Shown here: positions 47,591 through 58,754 of the stretch, piece after piece
How the letters are laid out: each line of letters begins with the position of its first letter
Numbering within the stretch: the stretch's first letter is position 1
NCBI RefSeq assembly: GCF_022605725.1
Contig: NC_065549.1
Location: 930,001-994,000 of the forward strand
Origin: Anthonomus grandis grandis
Taxonomy: Eukaryota; Arthropoda; Insecta; Coleoptera; Curculionidae
DNA length: 64,000 nt
Direction: 5' to 3'
The notes under the pieces: generated by a model
Databases searched by the model: none
Seen by the model: only the letters and a program-made list of their open reading frames with translations
What the model was told of the DNA's origin: nothing
Program-made: the position numbers and the translations under genes

Positions 47591-50215
47591 TTTTTTTATA
47601 CTTCCAATTGACAATCTTGGGAGTCATTTTTAGGCAATTCCAGATAGTCGAAGAATTAATGTTTCCTAGGGAGTTACCTGAAAGAGGTTTCAAGTGCCTG
47701 GGATATTCACTTAAGTTCCCAGTAGTTCAGGCAACTTTTTCAGACATTTGAGATATTTTTGAAGTAAGGAAAGTAATTTTTTAAAACGTCCAGGCAGTTG
47801 ACACTTTTACGAGTCAATTTTTGGCAATTCTAAGTAGTTAAAACATTATTTTTTTTCTGGAAAAAGTTTTAACTGGTTAAAATAGTCACTTGAGGATCAA
47901 ATAGTTTAAGCAACATTTCTAAGCATTTGAGGTAGTTCTGAACTAATGAGAGTCATATTTTGACATGTCCAGGAAGTTGATATTATTCGGGGTTATTTTC
48001 TAGCAGTTCCAGGCAGTTAGAGCAACAGCTTTTTTTAGAAACCTGACTGGAGTAGTCACTTAAATTCCAAATAGTTGGAATTTAAGTGACAAATGGTACT
48101 GACTAATGGTAGGACAAGATACATTTATAAGCATTTAAAGCAATTTTGAAATAATGGAAGTCCAGGCAGTTGAACCTATTGGGAATTATTTCTTGACACT
48201 TCCAAGTAGTTGAAGTGTCAATATCTTTTTAAGAAGTTACCTGAAAGAAGTTTCAACTTCCTGGAATAGTCATTTGAGTTCCAAGTAATTAAAGAAACTT
48301 TTCCAGGCATTTGAGGTAATTTTGAAGTAATAGTAGTCGTCATTTTCCGGCAATTCCAAGCAGTTCAAATATCAATTTTTTTCAGGAAATTGTCTTGAAG
48401 AAGTTTCAACTGCCTGGAATAGTCATTTGAATTTAAAGTTGTCAAAGCAACTTTTCCAAACATTTGAGGGAATTTTAAATTGAAGACATTCAATTTTTTA
48501 TATATCCAACTCATTTTTCGGTACATACAAGCCGTTAGATCATCAATTTCTTCCAGGGAATTGCCTGAAATATGTCTCAATTGTTTGGAATAATCACTTG
48601 AGTTCTAAATAGTATTTTTTAGGCATCTGAAACAACTCTGGAGTAACCAAAGGCACTTTTTAATAAGTCCAGGCAGTTGAAACTTGTGGGAGTCATTTCC
48701 CGGCAATTTCAGGCAGTTAAAACATCAGTTTCCACTTGAAATCCAAGTAGTTAAAGCTACTTTTGCAAGCATTTGAAGCAATTTTGAAATAATGGAAGTC
48801 ATTTGTTTAATACGTCAGTTAACATACTTGAGAGTATTTTTTCGGTAATTTCAGGCAGTTAAAGTATTCCAAAACTATCCTCTAAAAAAATAAAAACCTT
48901 ACTATTGCAAAATAGATTTCAAGAGCCTCAAATTCGATGGCTCTTGGACCTTGGTGGATAAAATTGCCTCTAATTCAGAAAGTCTTTAATGTATAAATAA
49001 CGTTCTCCTATAAAATTATTGAGCAAGAAACGCCCATGGAGATTCAACTGCCGAGGAATATGTCAAGTGTTGTCTGAAAATATTCAAAAAAATTGTGAAA
49101 ATTTGTTGAGAAAACTAGCTAATTAAATTCCCCTGTAAAAATGCTATAGTTACTCAAAACTCATCTTCAAGAATTCCAATGTATCTACAGAGAACTGCTT
49201 GAAAGAAGTTTCAATCGCCAGAAATAGGCATTTGAGTAGTCGACATTAATGGAAGTAATTTTTTGATACTTCCAGGCAGTTGACAATCTTGGGAATTATT
49301 TTTTGGCAATTCCAAGTAGTCGAATAATTAATTTTTTTTAGAGAAGTACCTGGAAGAGGTGTCAAGTGCCTAGGATATTCACTTAAGTTCCCAGTAGTTC
49401 AGGCAACTTTTTCAGGCATTTGCGGTTTTTTTGAAGTAATAAAAGTCATTTTTTGATATGTCCAGACACTTTTAGGAGTAAACTTTTGGCAATTCTAGAT
49501 TCAACATCAATTTTTTCCAGAAAATTTCCTAGAAGAAGTTTCAACTATCCGAAAAACTATTCACTTGAGGTTCAAATAGTTAAAGCTAAATTTCCAAGCA
49601 TTTGAGGTAGTTTCGAACTAATGAGAGCCATATTTTGATATGTTCAGAAAGTTGATATTATTGGGGGTTATTTTTTAGCAGTGCCAGGCAGTTAGAGCAA
49701 CAGCTATTTTCGGAAAATTGCCTGAAAGAAGTTTCAGCTGCCTGGAGTAGTCACTTGAATTCGAAATAGTTAAAGTTAATTTTTCAAGCATTTAAAGTAA
49801 TGGAAGTCAATTTTTGATACGTCCAGGCAGTTGACACTATTGGCAATAATTTTTTGATACTTCCAGGTAGTTGAAGTATCACCTTCTTTTAAAGAATTAC
49901 CTGGAAGAACTTTTAACTTCCTGAAATAAGTCAGAAATCCTGAAATAAGTCTGAAATAAGTCATTTAGGTTCCAAGTAATTCAATAAACTTTTCCAGGCA
50001 TTTGAGGTAATTTTGATAATTCCAGGCAGTTGAGAGTCTTGGGAGTCAATTTCCGGCAATTCCAGGCAGTTGAAACGTCCATTTTTTTCAGGAAATTGCC
50101 TGGAAGAAGTTTCAACTGCCTGGAATAGTCACTTGAGTTCCAAGTAGTTGAAGCAACTTCTCCAAGCATTTGAGACACTTTTGAAGTAATGGGAGTCTAT
50201 AACTCAGAAGCCAGA
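47590..50215 (+). repeat. satA array with hairpin block copy 4
   Basis: satA monomers; perfect dyad at 50059-50076 and 50109-50126. Hairpin block copy 4 covers about 48865-49185, arms intact at 48920-48946, with TGTATAAATAACGTT present. Confidence 0.9.
48865..49185 (+). repeat. hairpin block, copy 4
   Basis: Arms CAAGAGCC/GGCTCTTG intact. After GAAACGCCCATGG this copy has a short satA-like insertion, GATTCAACTGCCGAGG, in place of the CATGC palindrome. Confidence 0.85.
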
Positions 50216-51170
50216 CCCAATGCATATTTTTACATTTGTAATTGCGTATATATTTTGAGTAATTTTAATAAACACTTATTTTAGGGTCTTTTTAATAATA
50301 TATTGGGATTTGACTATAAAAATAATTTATGAAATAAATAATTTTTTTCCAAAAAATTGCAGAAAACGTCCATAACCCAAAAATCAGACCAAATATAATT
50401 TTGAAAATTTTATACAAATTTTATACACATATATTAGCGTTTGTTTGACATATACAGGATAATGAGAGTAAAAATAATCTTTGAAATAAATATTTGCTTC
50501 TTAAAAATTCTTCAAAAAATCCATCCAAACTCAAAAATTCGACTAAACAGAACATTTAAATATGCATTTTAATTTAAAGAATCTAAGGCTCTATTGCCTA
50601 GAATAATAAACTCTCACCATAATACTGAATAAACTGTCTAAAATTAATCAAAATCTAAAGGCCAACTATCAGAATCTAATTAAAAAACTCGACGCTATGA
50701 CTCACCCGCAGCAAATATTAAACTAATACTAAAATATTGAAAAAACAGTTAAAAAAAACTCAATTTCTTAAAACTAATAGCGAAGCATGACAAATTCAAT
50801 AAGAAAATAGAATTTAAACTTGGAAAAACAAAAACTCTATCTCAATCCCTTCTATATTGTACAAAAAAACTACCTAAAATTATAAGACTATAGCAAAAGC
50901 ATGTCTTCCTCTATAATAAACTGCCTAGAATAATTAAACAATTATGAATATTAATACAAGCTTCACAATCTGAAACAAAAAAAAAATATTGCTATACTAT
51001 GCCAAGCCTAAAATGAATAACTGATATACATGAAATTTGGTAGAATGAAAGAATTTTAAAACAGTCTATAGCTTCACTGCCTAAAATTAAAAAAAAAAGA
51101 CTTAACTGCTTAGAATAATAATAAAAAATGAATATGACTCCAATTGCCTAAAATAAAACAATAGTTGATA
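50215..51170 (+). repeat. satB block plus block C, copy 3
   Basis: Third copy of the composite seen at 37975 and 43385; block C starts at about 50579, 6822 bp from copy 2. Differences are scattered single bases and one-base length changes in A runs. Confidence 0.9.
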
Positions 51171-53391
51171 TTATTGGAGGTTATTTTCTAGCAGTGCCAG
51201 GCAGTTAGAGCAACAGCTATTTTCGGAAAATTGCCTAAAAGAAGTTTCAGCTGCCTGGAGTAGTCATTTGAATTCCAAATAGTTAAAGTTAATTTTTCAA
51301 GCATTCAAAGTAATTTTGAAGTAATGAAAGCCAATTTTTGATACGTCCAGGCAGTTGGCACTATTGGCAATCATTTTTTGATACTTCCAGGTAGTTGAAG
51401 TATCAATTTCTTTTAAAGAATTACCTGGAAGAAGTTTTAAATTCCTGGAATAGTCATTTAAGTTCCAAGTAGTTCAAGCAACTTTTCCAGGCATTTGAGA
51501 CAATTTTTAAATAATAAGAGTCTAACTTTTAATACGTCCATGCAGTTGACAATTTTTAAGGGTCATTTCCCCGCAATCTAAGATTGTTAAAGCATCAATT
51601 TCTTTTAAAAAATTGCCTGCAAAAAGTTTCAATTGCCTGGAATAGTCATTTAAATTTAAAGTGGTCAAAGTAACTTTTCCAAACGTTTGAGGGAATTTTA
51701 AATTAATGACATTCAATTTTTGATATGTTGACACTTTTGAAAGTCATTTTTCGGTACATACAAGCCGTTGAAGCATTTCTTCCAGGGAAAATGCCTGAAA
51801 TATGTTTCATTTAGTCACTTGAGTTCCAAGTAATCTTTTTCAGGCATCTGAAATATCTTCCAAGTAACTAAAGTCACTTTTTAATACGTCCAGGCAGTTG
51901 AAACTTGTGCAAGTTGACGCAATTTTGAAGTAATAAAAGTCATTTGTTTGATACCTCAGTTGACATACTTGAGAGTGTTTTTTCGGTAATTTCAGGCAGT
52001 TAAAGCATCCCAAAAATATCCTCTAATAAATAAAAAACCCTACTACATCAAAATAGATTTCAAGAGCCTCAAATTCGATAGCTCTTGGACCTTGGTGGAT
52101 AAAATTGCCTCTAATTCAGAAAGTCTTTAATGTATAAATAATGTTCTTCTATCAAATTATTGAGCAAGAAACGCACATGCTTTGCATGAACATTTTTGAG
52201 GAATATTTCACGTGTTGTCTAAAAATATCCTCAAAATAGTGAAAATTTGTTGAGAGAACTAGCAAATAAAATTCCCTTGTCAAAAATACTGTAGTTACTC
52301 AAAATTCATCCTCAAGAAGTCTAATGTCTCTACAGGGAATTGCTTGAAAGAAGTTTCAATCACCAGAAATAGACACTTGAGCAGTTGACACTAGTGAAAG
52401 TAATTTTTTGATACTTCCAGGTAGTTGACAATTTTGGGAATCATTTTTTGGCAATTCCAGGTAGTCGAAGAATTAATTGTTTCTAGGGTACGTGGAAGTA
52501 TCTGGAAAAGGTTTTAAGTGCCTGAGATATTCACTTAAGTACCTGGAAGAGGTTTCAAGTGCCTGAGATATTCACTTAAGTTCCCAGTAATTCAAGCAAC
52601 TTTTTCAGGCTATTGAGGCATTTTTGAGGTAATGGAACTCGTTTGTTGATACGTCTAGATACTTTTACGAATCAATTCTAGGTAGTTTACGCATCAATCT
52701 TTTCTAGAAAATTTCTTAAAAGGAGTTTCAACTGCCTGAAATAGTCATTTGAGGTTCAAATAGTTAAATCAATTTTTCCACGCATTTAAGGTAGTTTTGA
52801 ACTAATGAGAGCCATATTTTGATATGTCCAGAAAGTTGATATTATTGGGGGTTATTTTCTAGCAGTGCCAGGCAGTTAGAGCAACAGCGTCTTTCAGATA
52901 ATTGCCTGGAAGAAGTTTCAGTTGCCTAGAGTAGACACTTAAATTCCAAAGAGTTAAAGTGATTTTTCCAAATATTAAAAGCAATTTTGAAGTAATGGAA
53001 GTCAATTTTTGATACGTCTAGGCAGTTGACACTATTGGCAATAATTTTTAATACTTCCAGGTAGTTGAAGTATCAATTTCTTTTAAAGAATTAGCTGGAA
53101 GAAGTTTTAACTTCCTAAAATAGTCATTTAAGTTCCAAGTAATTGAAGAAACTTTTCCAGGCATTTGAGGTAAATTTGATAATTCCAGGCAGTTGAGATT
53201 CTTGGGAGTCAATTTCCGGCAATGCCAGGCAGTTGAAACATTAATTTTTTTCAGGAAATTGCCTGGAAGAAGTTTCAACTGCCTGGAATAATCACTTGAG
53301 TTCCAAGTAGTTGAAGCAACTTTTCCAAGCATTTGAGACACTTTTGAAGTAATGGTTATTTAACTCAGAAGCGTCTATTTAACTCAGAAGC
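51170..53391 (+). repeat. satA array with hairpin block copy 5
   Basis: satA monomers. Hairpin block copy 5 covers about 52000-52340; its hairpin arm has one mismatch (AGCTCTTG for GGCTCTTG, arms at 52061-52087), and the palindrome is retained as CATGCTTTGCATG. The segment 52595-53000 repeats 37200-37640 closely. Confidence 0.9.
52000..52340 (+). repeat. hairpin block, copy 5
   Basis: Same order of landmarks as copy 1, including CATGCTTTGCATG near 52177. TATAAATA is kept (TGTATAAATAATGTT). Confidence 0.85.
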
Positions 53392-55025
53392 CAGACCCAA
53401 TGAAAATTTTCAAATTTGTAATTGCATATATAAATATACCCTGAGTAATTTTAATACACATATTTTTTTAAGGGTTTTTTTTTAAATAAATTGGCTTTCG
53501 AGAATAAAAATAATTTATGAAATAAATAATTAAAAAAAAAAATTTACCAAACGCCCATAAGTCAAAAATGAGACCAAATATAATTTTAAGAATTTGTATA
53601 CGTATTCTCCGAGTAATTTCATTAAACACATATATTAGCGTTTTTTGAAATATATACAGGATGTTGAAAATAAAAATATTCTTTGAAATAACTATTTCAA
53701 AGTTTCCAAAAAATTGTTCAAAAAGCCCATTACTCAAAAATCAGACTAAATAGAATATTTAAATATTGCATAAATACTCCCTGACTAATTTTATTAGATA
53801 CCTATTTAAGCGTTTCTTTTTTTAAATGTAAAGGATGTTGAGAAAAAAATAATTTTCGAAATAAATATATTTCTCCAAATAATTCTATAAAAAGTTGATA
53901 ACTTAAAAACTAGATTGGATCCAATATTGAACATTTGCAATAATATTGCCTACATAATTTTGTTGAATACCTATTTCAACGTTTTTTAAAAAATACACAG
54001 GATGTTTGGAAAAAAAATTGTTTTTAAATAAATAATTTTCTTTTAAAAAATTCCACAAAAACGCTTATAACTCATAAACCAGGGTAATATAATTTTGAAA
54101 ATTTACATATTTATATTCCCTGACTATTTTTATTCAAAATTTACATCACGATTTTTTTTTTAAATATACAGGGTGTTAAGAAAAAAAAATAATTTTTGAA
54201 ATAAATATGTTTTTTTCCAAAAAAATTTAAGAAAACGTCCATAATTAAAAAATCAGATCAAATAGAATATAGAAAATTTGCCTAAGTGTTCTCTGATAAA
54301 TTTTATTACACACTTATTTCAGCATATTCTAAAAAATATACAGGGTGTTGAGAAAAAAATAATTTTTGAATTAAATAATTTTTTTCCAAAAATTCCACAC
54401 AGTGCTCATAACTCAAAAACCAGATTAAATATAATGTTAGAAATTTGCACAAATATTCACTGAATAATTTCATTAGATATCTATTTTCGCGTTTTTGAAA
54501 AACGTTGAGAAAAAAAATTATTTATGGAATAAATAATTTTTTTCCAAAACATTCAACAAAAAGCCGATAACACAAAAACCAGGCCAAATAAACCATTGAA
54601 AATTTGCATATATATTCCTTGAATAATTTCATTAGATACATATTTCAGCGTTTTTTTTTAAATTATACAGGGTGCTGAGAAAAGGATCTCTGAATTTTAG
54701 CGATTTTTTTAAATTATTATATTTTCAACTTTCAAGGTTATTTGCTTCATTTTAAAAGAGTTAATAAAAAGACATTAAAATAGGTATTTAATGAATTTTC
54801 TTAGAAGATTTTATATTTCAATTTTCCTTATTTGTTTCAGAGATATGACCATTTTAATCCTCTCAAATATAATCATTTTAGGCACACTGCATACCTGTAT
54901 TTTATGATTTCTTAGTAATTACTTAAAAAGTCCCCATTAATTATGTAAGATTACAACAATCAACTGACACTCGTATTAAACATTCCATAATAATCATCCG
55001 TGTGATTTTTCAGATAATTCACTAA
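53391..55025 (+). repeat. satB long block, copy 2
   Basis: Near-identical to 46115-47590 but with one additional satB monomer near 54395-54560 (AGTGCTCATAACTCAAAAAC). It shares the tail with GCACACTGCATACCTGTATT. Unequal exchange between monomers would explain the length difference. Confidence 0.9.
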
Positions 55026-55606
55026 ATAATTTTTTTATACTTCCAATTGACAATCTTGGGAGTCATTTTTAGGCAATTCCAGATAGTCGAAGAATTAATG
55101 TTTTCTAGGGAGTTACCTGAAAGGCAGTTAGAGCAACAGCTTTTTTTAGAAAGCTGACTGGAGTAGTCACTTAAATTCCAAATAGTTGGAATTTAAGTGA
55201 CAAATGGTACTGACTAATGGTAGAACAAGATACATTTCCAAGCATTTAAAGCAATTTTAAAATAATGGAAGTCCAGGCAGTTGAACCCATTGGGAATTAT
55301 TTCTTGACACTTCCAAGTAGTTGAAGTATCAATATTTTTTAAGAAGTTACCTGAAAGAAGTTTCAACTTCCTGGAATAGTCATTTGAGTTCCAAGTAATT
55401 AAAGAAACTTTTCCAGGCATTTGACGGAATTTTGAAGTAATAGTAGTCGTCATTCTCCGGAAATTCCAGGCAGTTGAAACATCCATTTTTTTTGTCAGGA
55501 AATTGCCTGGAAGAAGATTTAACTGCCTGGAATAGTCACTTGAGTTCCAAGTAGTTGAAGCAACTTTTTCAAGCAATTGAGACACTGTTGAAGTAATAGG
55601 AGTCTA
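55025..55606 (+). repeat. satA array
   Basis: Three or so satA monomers, parallel to 47590-48400 but with an internal deletion near 55120 that joins AGTTACCTGAAAGG directly to CAGTTAGAGCAACAGC. It ends at the TA where the next MITE is inserted. Confidence 0.85.
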
Positions 55607-56220
55607 CAGGGTAATTTTTATAAGAAGGTCATGCTTTTAGGGGATGATAGGGGACATTTAAATATAACTTTTGATATAAGACACTATGGGTCGGAAATGC
55701 CTCAGAAGCAAAATACAGGGGGTTAAAGTTTTAAAAAAAAAATTAAAAAATTAGTTTTTAGTATTTTGACTGTTTAAGATATCGGTGTCAAATTTTCTCA
55801 ATAAAGCTACCTAATAAAGATGCTTTAAATGTAAAAAGTAAATGTTTTAGTTTCAACGTTTCAATGTTTTAGTTATCCAATAATTTTTTTTTCCTTAGTT
55901 TTTATTAAAGTTATTTATTTTTAAATTTTGATAAAAAAATTACTCTAATGCCTATGTGATCTACGCCACTGGTTGAAACTAAAACATTTACTTTTTTACA
56001 TTTAAAGCATCTTTATTAGGTAGCTTTATTGAGAAAATTTGACACCGATATCTTAAACAGTCAAAAAACTAAAAATTATTTCTTAATTTTTTTAAAAACT
56101 TTAACCCCCTGTATTTTGCTTCTGAGGCATTTCCGACCCATAGTGTCTTATATCAAAAGTTATATTTGAACGTCCCCTATCATCCCCCAAAAGCATGACC
56201 TTCTTATAAAAATCACCCTA
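55607..56220. mobile_element. palindromic foldback MITE, 614 bp
   Basis: Left arm 55607 to about 55860 and right arm about 55973-56220 are inverted complements, for example CATGCTTTTAGGGGATGATA at the left and its near-complement at the right. Ends CAGGGTAATTTTTATAAGAA and, inverted, TAGGGTGATTTTTATAAGAA; TA on both sides. No coding capacity. It is not the same sequence as the MITE at 34091 but has the same architecture and CAGGGT termini. Confidence 0.9.
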
Positions 56221-56234
56221 TATAACAAAAGAAC

Positions 56235-57470
56235 CACATCCAATGAAAATTTTCAAATTTGTAATTGCATATATATTCCCTGAATAATTTTAATAAACAC
56301 TTATTTTAGGGTTTTTTTAATAATATATTGGGATTTGACAATAAAAATAATTTATGAAATAAATTATTTTTTTTCAAAAAATTCCAGAAAACGTCTATAA
56401 CCCAAAAATTAGACCAAATATAATTTTGAAAATTTGTATACACATATATTAGCATTTTTTGACATATACATATACAGGATAATGAGAGTAAAAATGATCT
56501 TTGAAATAAATATTTGCTTCTAAAAAACTCTTCAAAAAATCCATCTAAACTCAAAAATCCGACTAAATAGAACATTTAAATATTGCATAAAATTTTGCAT
56601 TTTGAGAGTAAAAATAATATATGAAGTAAATAATTTTTTTCAAAAAAAGTCCATAACTCAAAAACCAAAACAAATACAAATGTGAAAATTTGCACATATA
56701 TTCTCTGAATAATTTTATTAGACACCTATTTGAGTGTTTTTCAAAAAACATACAGGGCGTCCAGAAAAAAATTTTTGAAATAAATATTTTTCTTCTAAAA
56801 AATTCCACAAAAAAACGCTTATAATTCAAAAACGAGAGTAAATATCATTTTGAAAATTTATATATATCTTCCCTGACTATTTTCATTAGATACCTATTTT
56901 GGATTTTTTTAAAAATATACGGAGTGTTAAGAAAAAAAATAATATTTGAAATAAATATTTTTTTTTAAAATTCCACAAAACGCTCATAACTCAAAAACCA
57001 CATTAAATACAATATTAAAAATTTGCACAAATATTCACTGAATAATTTCATTAGATACCTATTTCAGCGTTTTTTTTAATTATACAGGGTGCTGAGAAAA
57101 GGATCTCTGGATTTAAGCGATTTTTTTTATTTTTCTAAATTTTCAGCATCCAAGGTTATTTTTTTTATTTTAAAAGAATTAAAAAAAAGAAATTGAAATA
57201 GGTATCTAACGAATGAATGTTTTAGAAAAATCTATACTCTAATTTTCAAGTCTTTAACCTTATTACTTTCAGAGATATGACCATTTTAATCCTCTCAAAT
57301 AAAATCATTTTAGGCACACTGCATACCTGTATTTTATGATTTCTTAGTAATTATTTAAAAAGTCCCCATTAATTATGTAAGATAACAACAATCAACTGAT
57401 ACTCGTATTAAACATTCCATAATAATCATCCGTGTGATTTTTCAGATAATTCACTAAACACACTGATAAG
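56235..57470 (+). repeat. satB block, third copy
   Basis: satB monomers plus the same tail as the two long blocks (TTTCAGAGATATGACCATTT and GCACACTGCATACCTGTATT). It is more diverged and ends in unique DNA about 430 bp before exon 2. It marks the right edge of the repeat-filled part of the intron. Confidence 0.88.
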
Positions 57471-57861
57471 ATAATAATATACTTAACACTTTCACACCCC
57501 GGAGATTACTTTTATGTTCGATTAATTTTATAACGTTTAATAAAATATTTAATTAATTAATTGGAGGCATTAGAGATTTAAATGTAATTAAGCCAATAGT
57601 ATGTAGGACCTTCCTAATAAGGCTTAAAAAAACTTTTAAAAATTGAACTTCAGGCATATAATAAGGATTATGCTATTAATTTTCAAATAGATCGAAGGAC
57701 CAAAAAACTATAAAAAAGACTATTGTGATGTGTTTTATATAGTTCTGTGACTGATGATGGCTATTACAATAGTCGAATTGCACAATACAGTGGTTCAAAG
57801 ATTTTATTATGGGGAGAACGACAACCTTTGAAGGTTAACTTAAAGTATGGATTATTATTTT

Positions 57862-57900
57862 TTGTTTCAGTCTATTACAATCTTTTCTCTCTTATTTCAG
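57862..57900 (+). promoter_or_regulatory. two candidate 3' splice sites 30 bp apart
   Basis: TTTTTTGTTTCAG ends at 57870 and CTCTTATTTCAG ends at 57900. Both have pyrimidine-rich tracts. The second gives the alignment expected for the family (NLKIA-GFDVIDRF). Because the spacing is 30 bases, use of the first would add ten residues in frame without a stop. Confidence 0.6.
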
Positions 57901-58706
57901 GGTTCGACGTGATCGATCGCTTCGAAGGTTTCGACCTAAACGGAGCGAAAAAGATCCTCACGACAATCGCCGAGTTCCATGCGACTGTTTTAGCGATAAA
58001 AATCAAAAAACCGGAAATTTTCCACACAAAAATCAACCCCTATTTGACCGAACTGGTACTGGACAAAGCCCCGCCATTTGAACTTGGCAATCTTCTGGAA
58101 CAAAACCCCGCCACGGCCCATTTGGCTTCCAAAGTAAAACAGAAAATCGTCGAAAAGAAACACGTGAAGAAACAGAGGGAACCTTGGGCGACAATAAGTC
58201 ACAACGACTTATGGGTGAACAACATCATGGTGAAGAAGAGTCGAGACGGCGACATCCAGGAGGTGAAACTGGTCGATTTCCAGGCACCCGACTTGGCATC
58301 GCCCGCCTGTGATTTATTGTTTTTCCTGTTTTCCAGTGTACAAGAACCGGTGCTACGGTTCCACTTTGATCGCCTTGTTCAGTGGTACTTTAAAGAAGCC
58401 ATAAACACCTTATCCAAATATAAAGTCAACCTGGAGCAATTTACGTTTGAGTCGTTCAAGGAGGAATTGAAAGCCGAGTCGCATAGGGAAATGTATCACG
58501 CGATGTTTATGTTGAATGTCGTATTGGGACCGAAGGGGGGATTACCGGAGATGCCTGGAAAAGCTCCAGAGTGGTCGCCCAACGGGAACTCTAATCCGAG
58601 GAAGCAAGCGGCTACAAATGATTTTATGAAAGCTAAATTTCCAGCTGGATTTAGGGAGAAGGTGTGTTGCTTCGTGGAGTTGGCTGAGAAGCAAAAGTGG
58701 ATTTAG
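57901..58706 (+). CDS. CHK/ecdysteroid-kinase-like protein, exon 2
   Basis: Residues 148-415. It starts GFDVIDRFEGFDLNGAKKIL, then TIAEFHATVLAIK (169-181). The catalytic loop is SHNDLWVNNIM (247-257) with Asp250 as the catalytic base and Asn254/255 as metal ligands; most relatives have HGDLW, so Asn249 replaces Gly. VKLVDFQ (269-275) supplies the metal-binding Asp273 in the DFG position, followed by SPACDLLFFLF. The C-terminus ends CCFVELAEKQKWI and TAG. No signal peptide or membrane segment is seen, so a soluble enzyme is expected. All key residues are present, and the two exons total 1248 nt including the stop, a normal family length. Expression cannot be judged, but this is the only clearly functional gene in the window. 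Confidence 0.93.
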
Positions 58707-58732
58707 GTGCAAGAAGATTTATTTGAGGGTGT

Positions 58733-58738
58733 AATAAA
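58733..58738 (+). promoter_or_regulatory. polyadenylation signal of the kinase gene
   Basis: AATAAA 27 bp after the TAG stop, in TGTAATAAATTTG. A short 3' UTR is implied. Confidence 0.65.
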
Positions 58739-58754
58739 TTTGTTTCAAGAATTT

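Larger units (their letters stand above)
33867..57900 (+). other. 24-kb intron of the kinase gene, composed almost wholly of repeats
   Basis: Donor GTGCGT at 33867 and acceptor TTATTTCAG ending at 57900. The exon phases on both sides agree (1+2 bases making Gly148) and the joined protein has normal family length, so no exon appears to be missing. Contents in order: short low-copy DNA, a palindromic MITE, alternating satA and satB arrays with a 590-bp block and a hairpin block, a second palindromic MITE, satB, and about 430 bp of low-copy DNA (57.47-57.90 kb) before exon 2. Confidence 0.8.

Noticed and set aside
35297..55606. CRISPR-like appearance of short repeated cores
   Set aside because: The repeats are diverged tandem monomers without unique spacers of even length, and this is animal DNA.
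57747..57900. In-frame upstream extension of kinase exon 2 with its own ATG
   Set aside because: The extension has no family similarity, lies before strong splice acceptors, and exon 1 joins exon 2 in phase with the expected protein alignment.
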